DNA of 64,000 nt, taken from contig NZ_CP144460.1 in assembly GCF_040182365.1 (NCBI RefSeq), positions 3,720,001-3,784,000 on the forward strand, written 5' to 3'. The notes beneath the pieces were generated by a model, which was not told the origin of the DNA, ran no database searches, and saw only the letters and a program-made list of their open reading frames with translations. The position numbers and the translations under genes were made by a program. The stretch is from Xanthomonas sp. 10-10 (GTDB lineage Bacteria; Pseudomonadota; Gammaproteobacteria; Xanthomonadales; Xanthomonadaceae). Positions 25,476 to 33,879 of the stretch are shown piece by piece (positions within the stretch are counted from its first letter, which is position 1; every line of letters begins with the position of its first letter).

Positions 25476-27395
25476 TTACGCGCCGTCGATCAACTCCATC
25501 CACGCAGCTTCCGCTGCAGCCAGCTGCTGCGCCGTCGCCTCGCGGTCGCGGCCCAGCACCGCCATCTTGTCGGTGTCGGCATAGTTCCCCGGGTTGGCCA
25601 GCTGGCGGTCGAGCTCTGCCAGCGCGGCTTCCAGTTCGCCGACGCGCTTTTCGGCGCTGGCCAGCTTGTGCGGGTTGACGGCCTTTTTCGGCGGCAGCGG
25701 CTTGGTCGGCGGTGGCGGGGTCGGTGCCACTTCGGCCATCTTCTGCTTGGTGCCCTGCGCGGCCGGGCGGCTGCGCAACCAGGCGGCGTATTCGTCCAGA
25801 TCGCCATCGAACGGCTCGACCACGCCATCGGCGACGCGCCAGAAACTGTCGCAGACCAGGCCGATCAGATGGCGATCGTGCGAAACCATCACGATGGCGC
25901 CTTCGAAGTCGCTCAGCGCCTCGGCCAGCGCCTCGCGCATTTCCAGGTCCAGGTGATTGGTGGGTTCGTCGAGCAGCAGCACGTTCGGCTGCTGCCAGGC
26001 GATCAACGCCAATGCCAGGCGCGCGCGCTCGCCACCGGAGAAGCCGTCCACCACTTCGAAGGCGCGGTCGCCGGCGAAATTCCATTTACCGAGGAAATCG
26101 CGGAACGCCTGATTGGAACCGTCCGGCGACAGATCGCGGAAGTGGTCCATCGGCGACTGGCCCTCGTGCAACGATTCCACCGTGTGCTGGGCGAAATAGC
26201 CGATCCGCAGGTCCGGATGCGCACTGCGCTCGCCAGACAGCGGCGCCAGCTCGCCTACCAACGTCTTCACCAGCGTGGACTTACCCGCGCCATTGGGACC
26301 CAACAACCCGATGCGGTCGCCTGCTTCCAGGCCGAAACCGACATCGTGCAGGATGACCGTGGCAGCGTCGCCCCCATCCGCCCTTCGGGCCCCTTCCCCC
26401 GCACGCGGGGGAAGGGAGGTCGGAGCCGGATAGCCGGCCTGTAGATGATTCAGCCGGATCAGCGAAAACGGCAGCCGATTGGGCTGGGCGAACTGGATGC
26501 GGAACTCGCGCTCGGCGCGCACTGCCTCGGTGCCGGCCATCTTGGCCAGGCGCTTCATGCGGCTCTGTGCCTGGGTAGCCTTGCTGGCCTGCGCCTTGAA
26601 GCGGTCGATGAAGCTCTGCAGATGCGCGCGCTCGGCCTGTTCCTTGTCGTGGGCGATCTGCTGCTGGCGCAGGTGCTCGATGCGCTGGCGCTCGAAATCG
26701 GTATAGCCGCCGACATACAGCTTGGCGGTGCCGCCGTGCAGATGCAGCGTATGCGTGGCCACGTTGTCCAGGAACTCGCGGTCGTGCGAAATCAGCAGCA
26801 AGGTGCCCGGGTACTTGAGCAACCACTGCTCCAGCCACAGCACCGCATCCATGTCCAAATGGTTGGTCGGTTCGTCCAGCAGCAGCAGGTCGCTGGGCAT
26901 CATCAGCGCGCGCGCCAGGTTCAGGCGCACCCGCCAGCCGCCGGAGAACGAGGACACCGCGCGGTGATGGGTGTCGGCCGGGAAGCCCAGGCCGTGCAGC
27001 AGCTTGCCGGCACGCGCCTCGGCGTCGTAGGCGCCGAGTTCGGCCATCTTCTGGTGCGCGTTGGCGACCGCTTCCCAGTCCTCGCGCGCGGTGGCCGCGG
27101 CCTCTTCCTGCAGGATCGCCGAGACCTCGATGTCGCCGCCGAGCACGAACGACAGCGCCGGATCGGGCAGCGACGGGGTTTCCTGCGAGACGCTGGCGGT
27201 GCGCACCTTGCCGGGTAGATCCACGTCGCCCTTGTCGGCTTCCAGCTCGCCCTTCACCGCGGCGAACAGGCTGGACTTACCGGTACCGTTGCGACCCACC
27301 ACGCCAACGCGGTAGCCGGCATGCATGGTCAGGTCGACGTTGGACAACAGCAGACGCTCGCCGCGTCGCATGGAGAAGTTGCGCAGGGAAATCAT
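25476..27395 (-). CDS. ABC-F family ATPase (YheS/Uup-like)
   Basis: 639-aa soluble protein with two ATPase domains and no membrane helices, so a ribosome-associated ABC-F factor rather than a transporter. First domain: GRNGTGKSSLFAAV, signature SSFSGGWRVRLNLARAL, Walker B DLLLLDEPTNHLD. Second domain: GPNGAGKSTLVKTL, signature GFSGGERARLALAL, Walker B NVLLLDEPTNHLD. The C-terminal coiled-coil tail contains SAEKRVGELEAALAELDRQL. Length and layout fit YheS. Residues of about 326-342 (SLPPRAGEGARRADGGD), just before the second domain, are encoded by a palindromic intergenic-type repeat inserted in frame. Start ATG at 27395 (MISLRNFSMRRGERLLL). Confidence 0.92.
   Translation of the reverse strand: MISLRNFSMRRGERLLLSNVDLTMHAGYRVGVVGRNGTGKSSLFAAVKGELEADKGDVDLPGKVRTASVSQETPSLPDPALSFVLGGDIEVSAILQEEAAATAREDWEAVANAHQKMAELGAYDAEARAGKLLHGLGFPADTHHRAVSSFSGGWRVRLNLARALMMPSDLLLLDEPTNHLDMDAVLWLEQWLLKYPGTLLLISHDREFLDNVATHTLHLHGGTAKLYVGGYTDFERQRIEHLRQQQIAHDKEQAERAHLQSFIDRFKAQASKATQAQSRMKRLAKMAGTEAVRAEREFRIQFAQPNRLPFSLIRLNHLQAGYPAPTSLPPRAGEGARRADGGDAATVILHDVGFGLEAGDRIGLLGPNGAGKSTLVKTLVGELAPLSGERSAHPDLRIGYFAQHTVESLHEGQSPMDHFRDLSPDGSNQAFRDFLGKWNFAGDRAFEVVDGFSGGERARLALALIAWQQPNVLLLDEPTNHLDLEMREALAEALSDFEGAIVMVSHDRHLIGLVCDSFWRVADGVVEPFDGDLDEYAAWLRSRPAAQGTKQKMAEVAPTPPPPTKPLPPKKAVNPHKLASAEKRVGELEAALAELDRQLANPGNYADTDKMAVLGRDREATAQQLAAAEAAWMELIDGA
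26370..26422. repeat. Palindromic repeat inserted in frame inside the ABC-F gene
   Basis: CCCTTCCCCCGC (26391-26402) and GCGGGGGAAGGG (26405-26416) form a perfect 12-bp stem with a 2-nt loop. The adjoining CCCCCATCCGCCCTTCGGGC matches the flank of repeats common between Xanthomonas genes and resembles parts of the cluster at 62580-62950. It keeps the reading frame. Confidence 0.7.
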
Positions 27396-27576
27396 TGATG
27401 GACAGTCCGATAGAACGAAAAGGAATGAGCAGATGAGCAGCATTCCTGCGACGCCATTCTAGCGTTAACGAATAATTAGCGCCTTCAGGTTGGACGACAC
27501 GTGCGCTTCGCACGGCCGTGATCGCCACCCGCCCAGTCTAGCTGGCCCCGCTCGGGCTGCCGTTTTCGGAGTTGTC

Positions 27577-29955
27577 ATGAACATCCCCCTGTCTTCGCTT
27601 GCGACCGCCGTGGTCGCTGCACTGCTTGCCTCTCCCGCCCTGGCGCAGGATGCGGCGCCTGCCACCGCCAATACCCTGGATACGGTGATCGTCACCGGCA
27701 CCCGCGTGGCCGACCGCACCGTGGCCGAATCGCAGTCGCCGATCGACATCATCAGCGCCGAGTCGCTGCAGGCTACCGGCACCCCGGAACTGGCCACCGC
27801 CCTGGCCCGCGCGCTGCCGTCGCTGAACTTCCCGCGCCCGGCGCTGAGCGATGGCACCAGCGCGATCCGCCCGGCGCAGCTGCGCGGCCTGTCGCCGGAC
27901 CAGGTGCTGGTGCTGGTCAACGGCAAGCGCCGCCACACCTCCTCGCTGCTCAACCTCAACGGCACCATCGGCCGTGGCGCGGCAGCGGTGGATCTGAACA
28001 CCATCCCGGTGGCGGCGATCGCGCGGGTGGAAGTGCTGCGCGACGGCGCCTCGGCGCAGTACGGCTCCGACGCCATCGCCGGCGTGGTCAACATCGTGCT
28101 CAAGGGCGCGGAAAAGGGCGGCAGCCTGCAGGCCGGCTTCGGCCAGTACTCGGCCGGCGACGGCAGCAACTACGAGCTGTCCGGCGACACCGGCGTGGCC
28201 TATGGCGGCGACCGCGGCTGGCTGCATGTGGCCGCCCAGCTCAACCAGCAGGACCCGACCGACCGTGCACGCGGCTATGCCGGCGCGCCCAGCGCCTCGC
28301 AGCCGGCCGTCGGCCAGAAGGCGTTCAAGATCGGCGACCCCGACGTCAACGCGCAGGCCGCCTCGCTCAACACCGAATACCAGTTCAGCGACAGCATCAC
28401 CGGCTACGCGTTCGCCACCGCCAGCAACCGCGACATCACCTCGTTCGCATTCTTCCGCGCGCCGGGCAGCAGCCAGAACCTCCTGTCGATCTACCCGCAG
28501 GGCTTTTTGCCGGAGATCCAGAGCTATGCCAAGGACCGCTCGCTGGTGGCCGGCGTGCGCGGCTCCACCGCCAGCGGCTGGGACTGGGATGCCAGCTACA
28601 ACTACGGCTACAACAAGATCGATTTCCACACCCGCAACACGCTCAACGTCAGCCTGGGCCCGACCTCGCCGACCTCCTTCTACGACGGCGCGCTGGAAAC
28701 CACGCAGAACATCGTCAACCTGGACGTCAAGCGCGGCTTCGACTGGGGCCTGGCATATCCGGTGACGGTGGCCTTCGGCGCCGAATACCGCAACGAGAAG
28801 TGGAACCAGTCGCCGGGCGAAGTGGGCTCCTACTTCCAGGCCGGCACGCTGGCCGGCGGCGCGCAGGGCTACGGCGGATTCGCCCCAAGCGTATCGGGCC
28901 AGTATTCGCGCAACAGCTACGCGCTGTACGCCGACCTGGAAGCCGACTTCACCGACAAGTTCTCCGCCGGCCTGGCCGGCCGTTACGAAGACTATGACGA
29001 CTTCGGCAGCCAGGCTTCGGGCAAGTTGTCCGGCCGCTATGCGTTCACCGACAAGATCGCGCTGCGTGGCACGGTAGCCTCGGGCTTCCGTGCGCCGTCG
29101 CTGGCGCAGCAGTATTTCCAGTCCACCAGCACCACCTTCCTGGCCGGCAATCCAAACCCGTTCGAGATCCGCACCTTCCCGGCCGACAGCAACGTGGCGC
29201 GCGCCTTCGGTGCCGAACCGCTGGATGCGGAAACCTCGCTGTCCTACAGCCTGGGCCTGGTGCTGCAGCCGACCGATGCGCTCTACCTCACCATCGATGC
29301 CTACCAGATCGACGTGGACGACCGCATCGTACTGTCGTCCAACCTTACCGGCACCGGCGTGCGCAGCCTGCTGGAAGCACAGGGCATCTTCGGCATCAAC
29401 GGCGGGCGCTACTTCACCAATGCGGTGGATACGCGCACGCGCGGCGTGGACGTGGTCGGCAGCTATCGCTGGCAGCTCGCCGCCAGCAGCGTGGACCTGA
29501 CCGCCGGCTACAACTATTCGGAAACCGAAGTGCGCAGCGTGGCGGCCAACCCGGCGGCGCTGTCGGCCAACGGGCTGAGCCTGGAGCGCATCGACCGCAC
29601 CGAACGCGGCCGCATCGAAGAAGGCTTCCCGCGCGACAAGTTCCTGATCAACGGCAGCTGGAATTCCGATCACTGGACGCTTGCGCTGGGCGCCACGCGC
29701 TATGGCAAGTACAGCACGCGCCCGGCGGCGGCGATCAACGACCAGACCTTCGGCGCCAAGTGGGTGGTGGATGCATCGGCCAGCTACAAGGTGGACCGTT
29801 GGACGCTGACGCTGGGCGCGGACAACCTGCTGGACGAGTACCCGGACGAAAACAACTTCGCCAACTCCACCAGTGGCCAGTTTCCGTACAGCAATCTGTC
29901 GCCGTTCGGCTTCAATGGTGCCTATGTCTATGGTCGTATCAACTACCGTTGGTAA
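27577..29955 (+). CDS. TonB-dependent receptor, tandem paralogue 1
   Basis: 792 aa from ATG at 27577. Signal peptide MNIPLSSLATAVVAALLASP, cleaved near ALAQ. The TonB-box region is NTLDTVIVTGTRVADRTVAE. Plug landmarks: SLNFPRPALSDGTSAIRPAQ, LRGLSPDQVLVLVNGKR and EVLRDGASAQYGSDAIAGVV. The C-terminus YGRINYRW is a proper beta-barrel end. No STN domain is present. It shares nearly the same plug with the receptors at 31167 and 33880, so the three are duplicates. It is divergent from the ABC-F gene. The substrate is unknown. Confidence 0.9.
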   Translation: MNIPLSSLATAVVAALLASPALAQDAAPATANTLDTVIVTGTRVADRTVAESQSPIDIISAESLQATGTPELATALARALPSLNFPRPALSDGTSAIRPAQLRGLSPDQVLVLVNGKRRHTSSLLNLNGTIGRGAAAVDLNTIPVAAIARVEVLRDGASAQYGSDAIAGVVNIVLKGAEKGGSLQAGFGQYSAGDGSNYELSGDTGVAYGGDRGWLHVAAQLNQQDPTDRARGYAGAPSASQPAVGQKAFKIGDPDVNAQAASLNTEYQFSDSITGYAFATASNRDITSFAFFRAPGSSQNLLSIYPQGFLPEIQSYAKDRSLVAGVRGSTASGWDWDASYNYGYNKIDFHTRNTLNVSLGPTSPTSFYDGALETTQNIVNLDVKRGFDWGLAYPVTVAFGAEYRNEKWNQSPGEVGSYFQAGTLAGGAQGYGGFAPSVSGQYSRNSYALYADLEADFTDKFSAGLAGRYEDYDDFGSQASGKLSGRYAFTDKIALRGTVASGFRAPSLAQQYFQSTSTTFLAGNPNPFEIRTFPADSNVARAFGAEPLDAETSLSYSLGLVLQPTDALYLTIDAYQIDVDDRIVLSSNLTGTGVRSLLEAQGIFGINGGRYFTNAVDTRTRGVDVVGSYRWQLAASSVDLTAGYNYSETEVRSVAANPAALSANGLSLERIDRTERGRIEEGFPRDKFLINGSWNSDHWTLALGATRYGKYSTRPAAAINDQTFGAKWVVDASASYKVDRWTLTLGADNLLDEYPDENNFANSTSGQFPYSNLSPFGFNGAYVYGRINYRW

Positions 29956-30466
29956 ATGCAGCCGACGCCGCTAGCTGCGGCCGACACGGGATCGCGACTG
30001 CACGCTGATGGCGTGCAGCGGTGCAGCGTCGATCTCTAATACCGGCTGACAAAACGTAGCGAACAGTTGTCAGGTGGGGGACGGCGCGGAGGAACCGGAA
30101 TGTAGCGAGTGGTACATGCCGCACCGAGCACCGGCCGCGCCCGCCTGGCGGTGAACACAGTCGTTTTTGTCAGCCGCTCCAGGTTCGATCACACGCCCCG
30201 GCCGGTCCGGGGCATGTGCGTTCTTGCGACTGCACGGTTGCAACAGACGCGCAAGCAGGCGCAACCGCTAGGCGAGTGCCGCTCTCCGTGCGTGGTCCGT
30301 GCAGTACGCGCACTGCACATGTGCAACGCGCCTGCCATGAAGCGGTGGTGCGCAGGCCTGGCTGCCAGGCTTCCACTCATGCGGTGAAACGCAACGCAAC
30401 GCGATGACGAGGCATACGCCCGGCTCGTGCTATGACCGGTGCTCCTGTCCTTGCCGGAGTACGCCA
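29956..30466. other. Gap between receptor 1 and the VOC gene
   Basis: 511 bp without a supported gene. It contains repeat copy B (30040-30180) and a GC hairpin at 30195-30213 (GCCCCGG/CCGGGGC, 5-nt loop) without a T-run. The remainder shows nothing recognisable. Confidence 0.5.
30040..30180. repeat. ~140-bp dispersed element with inverted ends, copy B
   Basis: Second copy of the element at 21631-21771, aligned over its full length. The left end CGGCTGACAAAACG is complementary to the right end CGTTTTTGTCAGCCG. The interior stem ATGTA/TACAT is kept although the loop differs (GCGAGTGG versus copy A), and the 34-bp core GCACCGAGCACCGG...CCTGGCGGTGA is identical. Confidence 0.85.
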
Positions 30467-30892
30467 ATGGAAGCATCGCAGCTGAGTCGGGGCCGCCTGA
30501 TCGATCACCTGCATCTGGTAGTGCACGACCTGCCGGCAAGCAGACGCTTTTATCAGGCCGTGCTCGAGGTCCTTGGCATTCCCATCGGCGGCGAAGGCGA
30601 TGGCTACTTCTGGGCCGACGAACTGTTCGTCTCCGACCGCGACACGGTGGCGCAAGGCGTGTTGACCGGCCGCCATCATCTGGCCTTTCAGGCGCACGAC
30701 GCTGCGATGGTGCAGGCGTTTCATCGTGCCGCGCTGGCCAATGGCGGGCGCGACAATGGCGCGCCGGGGTTGCGGCCCTATCACCCGGGTTATTACGCCG
30801 CATTTGTCCTCGACCCGGATGGCAACAACATCGAGGCGGTCTTCCATGGCCCTGCGCAACGCAGTGCCGATGCGGTGCAGATCATCTATTGA
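30467..30892 (+). CDS. VOC-fold (glyoxalase/dioxygenase superfamily) protein
   Basis: 141 aa from ATG at 30467. Vicinal-oxygen-chelate fold with candidate metal ligands His16 (LIDHLHLVVHDL), His71 (GRHHLAFQAHD) and Glu123 (LDPDGNNIEAVFHG). The AVLEVLGIPIGGEGDGYFWA region matches the bleomycin-resistance/dioxygenase-like subgroup. The substrate is not predictable. It sits between two duplicated TonB-dependent receptors but has about 270-570 bp of non-coding DNA on each side, so it is probably its own unit. Confidence 0.85.
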   Translation: MEASQLSRGRLIDHLHLVVHDLPASRRFYQAVLEVLGIPIGGEGDGYFWADELFVSDRDTVAQGVLTGRHHLAFQAHDAAMVQAFHRAALANGGRDNGAPGLRPYHPGYYAAFVLDPDGNNIEAVFHGPAQRSADAVQIIY

Positions 30893-31038
30893 TGCACAAG
30901 TTTCATAACAGGTATCGATGCCCAAAATGGGGCGTCGTAATCCGTTATGCAGCGTGGGGAACTGCAATCGACGCCTCACTTTGGTGCACGATGACAACGT
31001 TGGCATGAGCATATGTTCGATGACGGTTGCATGCGCAA

Positions 31039-31066
31039 CGTAACCAAAATTTGACATGTGGTTACG
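31039..31066. promoter_or_regulatory. Inverted repeat over a -35-like box, upstream of receptor 2
   Basis: CGTAACC (31039-31045) and GGTTACG (31060-31066) form a 7-bp dyad with a 14-bp centre containing TTGACA (31051-31056). A TAATGG-like -10 lies about 16-17 bp downstream (near 31073-31079), 90 bp before the receptor start. This looks like an operator overlapping a promoter; the regulator is unknown. Confidence 0.45.
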
Positions 31067-31166
31067 CGTGGTTAATGGTTGAGAACGCACCGCAGCTGCC
31101 GCAACGGACGCGGCCTGGGAGGGGGCCCACTGCGTGCATCCGTTCCCCACTCGGAGTTGTTACCGC

Positions 31167-33554
31167 ATGAATTGCAAGTCCAGTCCACTCGCAGTCGCTG
31201 TTGTTGTTGCCTTGTCGTTTTCCGCTTCAACCGCAGTTGCGCAGTCCCAAGCTCCCACCCAGAAAACCCTCGACACGCTGATCGTGACCGGTACGCGCGT
31301 GGCCGACCGCACTGTGGCCGAATCGGCATCGCCGATCGACATCATCTCGCCACAGGCACTGGAATCGACCGGCACCACCGAGTTGGCTACCGCGCTGTCC
31401 CGCGCGATCCCCTCGCTCAATTTCCCCCGCCCCGCCATTTCCGACGGCTCGGACGCGGTGCGCCCTGCGCAGCTGCGCGGCCTGTCGCCCGATCAGGTGC
31501 TGGTGCTGGTCAACGGCAAGCGCTATCACAGCACCGCGCTGATCAACCTCAACGACACCCAGGGCCGCGGCTCGTCGCCGGCCGATCTCAACACCATTCC
31601 GATCGCGGCGGTGGAGCGCATCGAAGTGCTGCGCGACGGTGCATCGGCGCAATACGGCTCGGATGCGATTGCCGGCGTGATCAACATCGTGCTCAAGGGC
31701 AGCGGCGAAGGCGGCAGCGTCAATGGCCGCTACGGCAAGTACAGCGCCGGCGACGGCGAGCAGTATCAGCTGTCCGGCGATGCCGGCTTCAGCTTCGCCG
31801 GCACCGGCAAGGTGCATCTGGCTGCACAGGCCGGACACTCGGACCAGACCAACCGCGCATTGCCGTTTGGCGGCCGCGTGGAGCAGCGTTACGGCGACCC
31901 GGAGATCGACCAGGGCGCGATCTCGTTCAACGGCGAATACAGCCCCACCGATTACCTGACCTTCTACTCGTTCGGCATGGTCAGCCGCCGCGAGGTGCTG
32001 TCCAACGGCTATTTCCGCTTTGCCGGCGACAACCGCAATCGCCCGGAAATCTATCCGGACGGCTTCCTGCCGCAGATCTACAACGTCAGCAAGGACGTGT
32101 CCTGGGTCGGTGGCTTGAAGACCTCCACCGAAGGCGGCTTGAACATCGATCTGAGCTACAACTACGGCCAGAACAATCTCACCTTCGATGTGCGCAACAG
32201 CTTGAACAACAGCTTGGGCCTGGCCAGCCCCACCGACTTCCACGCCGGCACGCTGGAAGTGACCCAGAACGTGCTAAACGCCGACTTCACCAAGACGCTC
32301 GACTGGGGCCTGGCGTATCCGGTCACGCTGGCCTTCGGTGCGGAATGGCGCGGCGAGAAGTTCAACCAGTCGCCCGGCGATGCGGCGTCGTCGGCCAACG
32401 GCGGCATTCCGTCGGCCAACGGCGCATTGATCCCCGGCGCGCAGGTATTTCCGGGCTTCAAGCTCTCCGATGCCGGGTACTACAACCGCAACAGCCACTC
32501 GGCGTACGTCGACCTGGAAGCGGATCTGACCGACAAGTTCTCGGCCGGCCTGGCTGGGCGCTACGAGAAGTACAGCGACTTCGGCGACACCGCCACCGGC
32601 AAGCTGTCGTTGCGCTATGCGTTCACCGACAAGGTGGCGCTGCGTGCAACCGCCTCCACCGGCTTCCGTGCGCCCTCGCTGCAGCAGCAGAACTTCCAGT
32701 CGATCGCCACGCAGTTCCTCAATGTGGCCCAGCCCAACGGGTCGGTCACCGCGATTCCGTTCGAGATCGGCACCTTCCGTACCGACAACCCGGCCGCGAT
32801 CGCGCTCGGTGCCGAACCGCTCAAGGCCGAGGAATCCAAGAACTATGGTCTGGGCGTGGTGTTGCAACCGGTCGAAAACCTGTACATCACCGTCGATGCC
32901 TACCGGATCGATATCGACGACCGCATCGTGCTGTCGGAAAACCTGACCTCGGTGGCTGCGCGCAATTATCTGCAGGCCAACGGCTTCCCGGGCATCGGCG
33001 GCGGGCGCTACTTCACCAATGCAGTGGACACCAAGACCCAGGGCGTGGATGCGGTCGGCACCTATCGCTGGGCCCTGGACGGCGGCAGCGCAGAGCTGAC
33101 CTCCGGCTACAACTACAACAAGACCGAAGTGGAGCGGATCGCCGACAACCCGGCAGCGCTGGAAGCGATCGATCCGGGTGCGGTGCGCATCGGCCGCGCC
33201 GAACTCGGTCGCATCACCGAAGGCACGCCGCGCGACAAGTTCTTCCTGGGCGGCACCTGGTCGCCGGGCAACTGGTCGTTCACCGGCACCGCTACGCGCT
33301 GGGGCGAGTTCAGCACCTTCGGCACCAACGCCGGTAGCGACCAGACCTATGCGGCCAAGTGGACGCTGGATCTGGCCGCCTCCTACAAGCTGGGCGCGTG
33401 GAACTTCACCGTCGGCGGCGACAACGTGCTCAACGAATATCCGGACCGCCAGCAAGCGGGCCTGGGCACGCGCACCTACCTGCCGTACAGCAGCGCCTCG
33501 CCGTTCGGTTTCAACGGCGCGCTGGTGTATGCCAACGTGAACTACAAGTGGTAG
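31167..33554 (+). CDS. TonB-dependent receptor, tandem paralogue 2
   Basis: 795 aa from ATG at 31167. Signal peptide MNCKSSPLAVAVVVALSFSA, cleaved near AVAQ. TonB-box region KTLDTLIVTGTRVADRTVAE. Plug: SLNFPRPAISDGSDAVRPAQ, LRGLSPDQVLVLVNGKRYHS and VLRDGASAQYGSDAIAGVIN. Barrel terminus VYANVNYKW. It is closely similar to receptor 1 through both plug and barrel, including shared NAVDTKTQGVD/NAVDTRTRGVD segments. A candidate promoter with an overlapping inverted repeat precedes it. No STN domain; substrate unknown. Confidence 0.9.
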   Translation: MNCKSSPLAVAVVVALSFSASTAVAQSQAPTQKTLDTLIVTGTRVADRTVAESASPIDIISPQALESTGTTELATALSRAIPSLNFPRPAISDGSDAVRPAQLRGLSPDQVLVLVNGKRYHSTALINLNDTQGRGSSPADLNTIPIAAVERIEVLRDGASAQYGSDAIAGVINIVLKGSGEGGSVNGRYGKYSAGDGEQYQLSGDAGFSFAGTGKVHLAAQAGHSDQTNRALPFGGRVEQRYGDPEIDQGAISFNGEYSPTDYLTFYSFGMVSRREVLSNGYFRFAGDNRNRPEIYPDGFLPQIYNVSKDVSWVGGLKTSTEGGLNIDLSYNYGQNNLTFDVRNSLNNSLGLASPTDFHAGTLEVTQNVLNADFTKTLDWGLAYPVTLAFGAEWRGEKFNQSPGDAASSANGGIPSANGALIPGAQVFPGFKLSDAGYYNRNSHSAYVDLEADLTDKFSAGLAGRYEKYSDFGDTATGKLSLRYAFTDKVALRATASTGFRAPSLQQQNFQSIATQFLNVAQPNGSVTAIPFEIGTFRTDNPAAIALGAEPLKAEESKNYGLGVVLQPVENLYITVDAYRIDIDDRIVLSENLTSVAARNYLQANGFPGIGGGRYFTNAVDTKTQGVDAVGTYRWALDGGSAELTSGYNYNKTEVERIADNPAALEAIDPGAVRIGRAELGRITEGTPRDKFFLGGTWSPGNWSFTGTATRWGEFSTFGTNAGSDQTYAAKWTLDLAASYKLGAWNFTVGGDNVLNEYPDRQQAGLGTRTYLPYSSASPFGFNGALVYANVNYKW

Positions 33555-33879
33555 TCGCGGGCGCCGGTCGGTAGCGATCGGCGCTCGTCCTGTAAGGCGA
33601 CGCAGCACAGTGCGTTGCCGACCACTGCGTTGTGCGCCCGCACTCTCGCCAACGGGAGTGCGGGCGCTCAGCCCTTGGTTTCGCCGCTTTCGCAAGGACG
33701 CCCGGCAAGGATGCACAACGCGCTGCATGACGCGTTGCAGATCGCCGGCATTGCCGCGGCTGCCGCTTTGCAGCTGCAAAGACCCGGCATGCATGCGCGA
33801 TCACCCCACGCAGTTGTTCTTCCCCCGCTTACACGCACTTCACCGCTGCGTCCTTCATCCCCTTTGAGCCTCGATTCCC
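33555..33879. other. Gap between receptors 2 and 3, with a strong hairpin
   Basis: 325 bp without a gene. A perfect 10-bp stem, GCCCGCACTC/GAGTGCGGGC, with a 10-nt loop lies at 33636-33665, about 80 bp past the receptor 2 stop. It may end that transcript, though no T-run follows. The remainder is presumably the leader of receptor 3. Confidence 0.55.

Noticed and set aside
25426..26085. 220-residue N-terminal extension of the YcxB-like protein
   Set aside because: It overlaps the ABC-F gene in another frame, and a strong Shine-Dalgarno sequence fixes the start at 25425.
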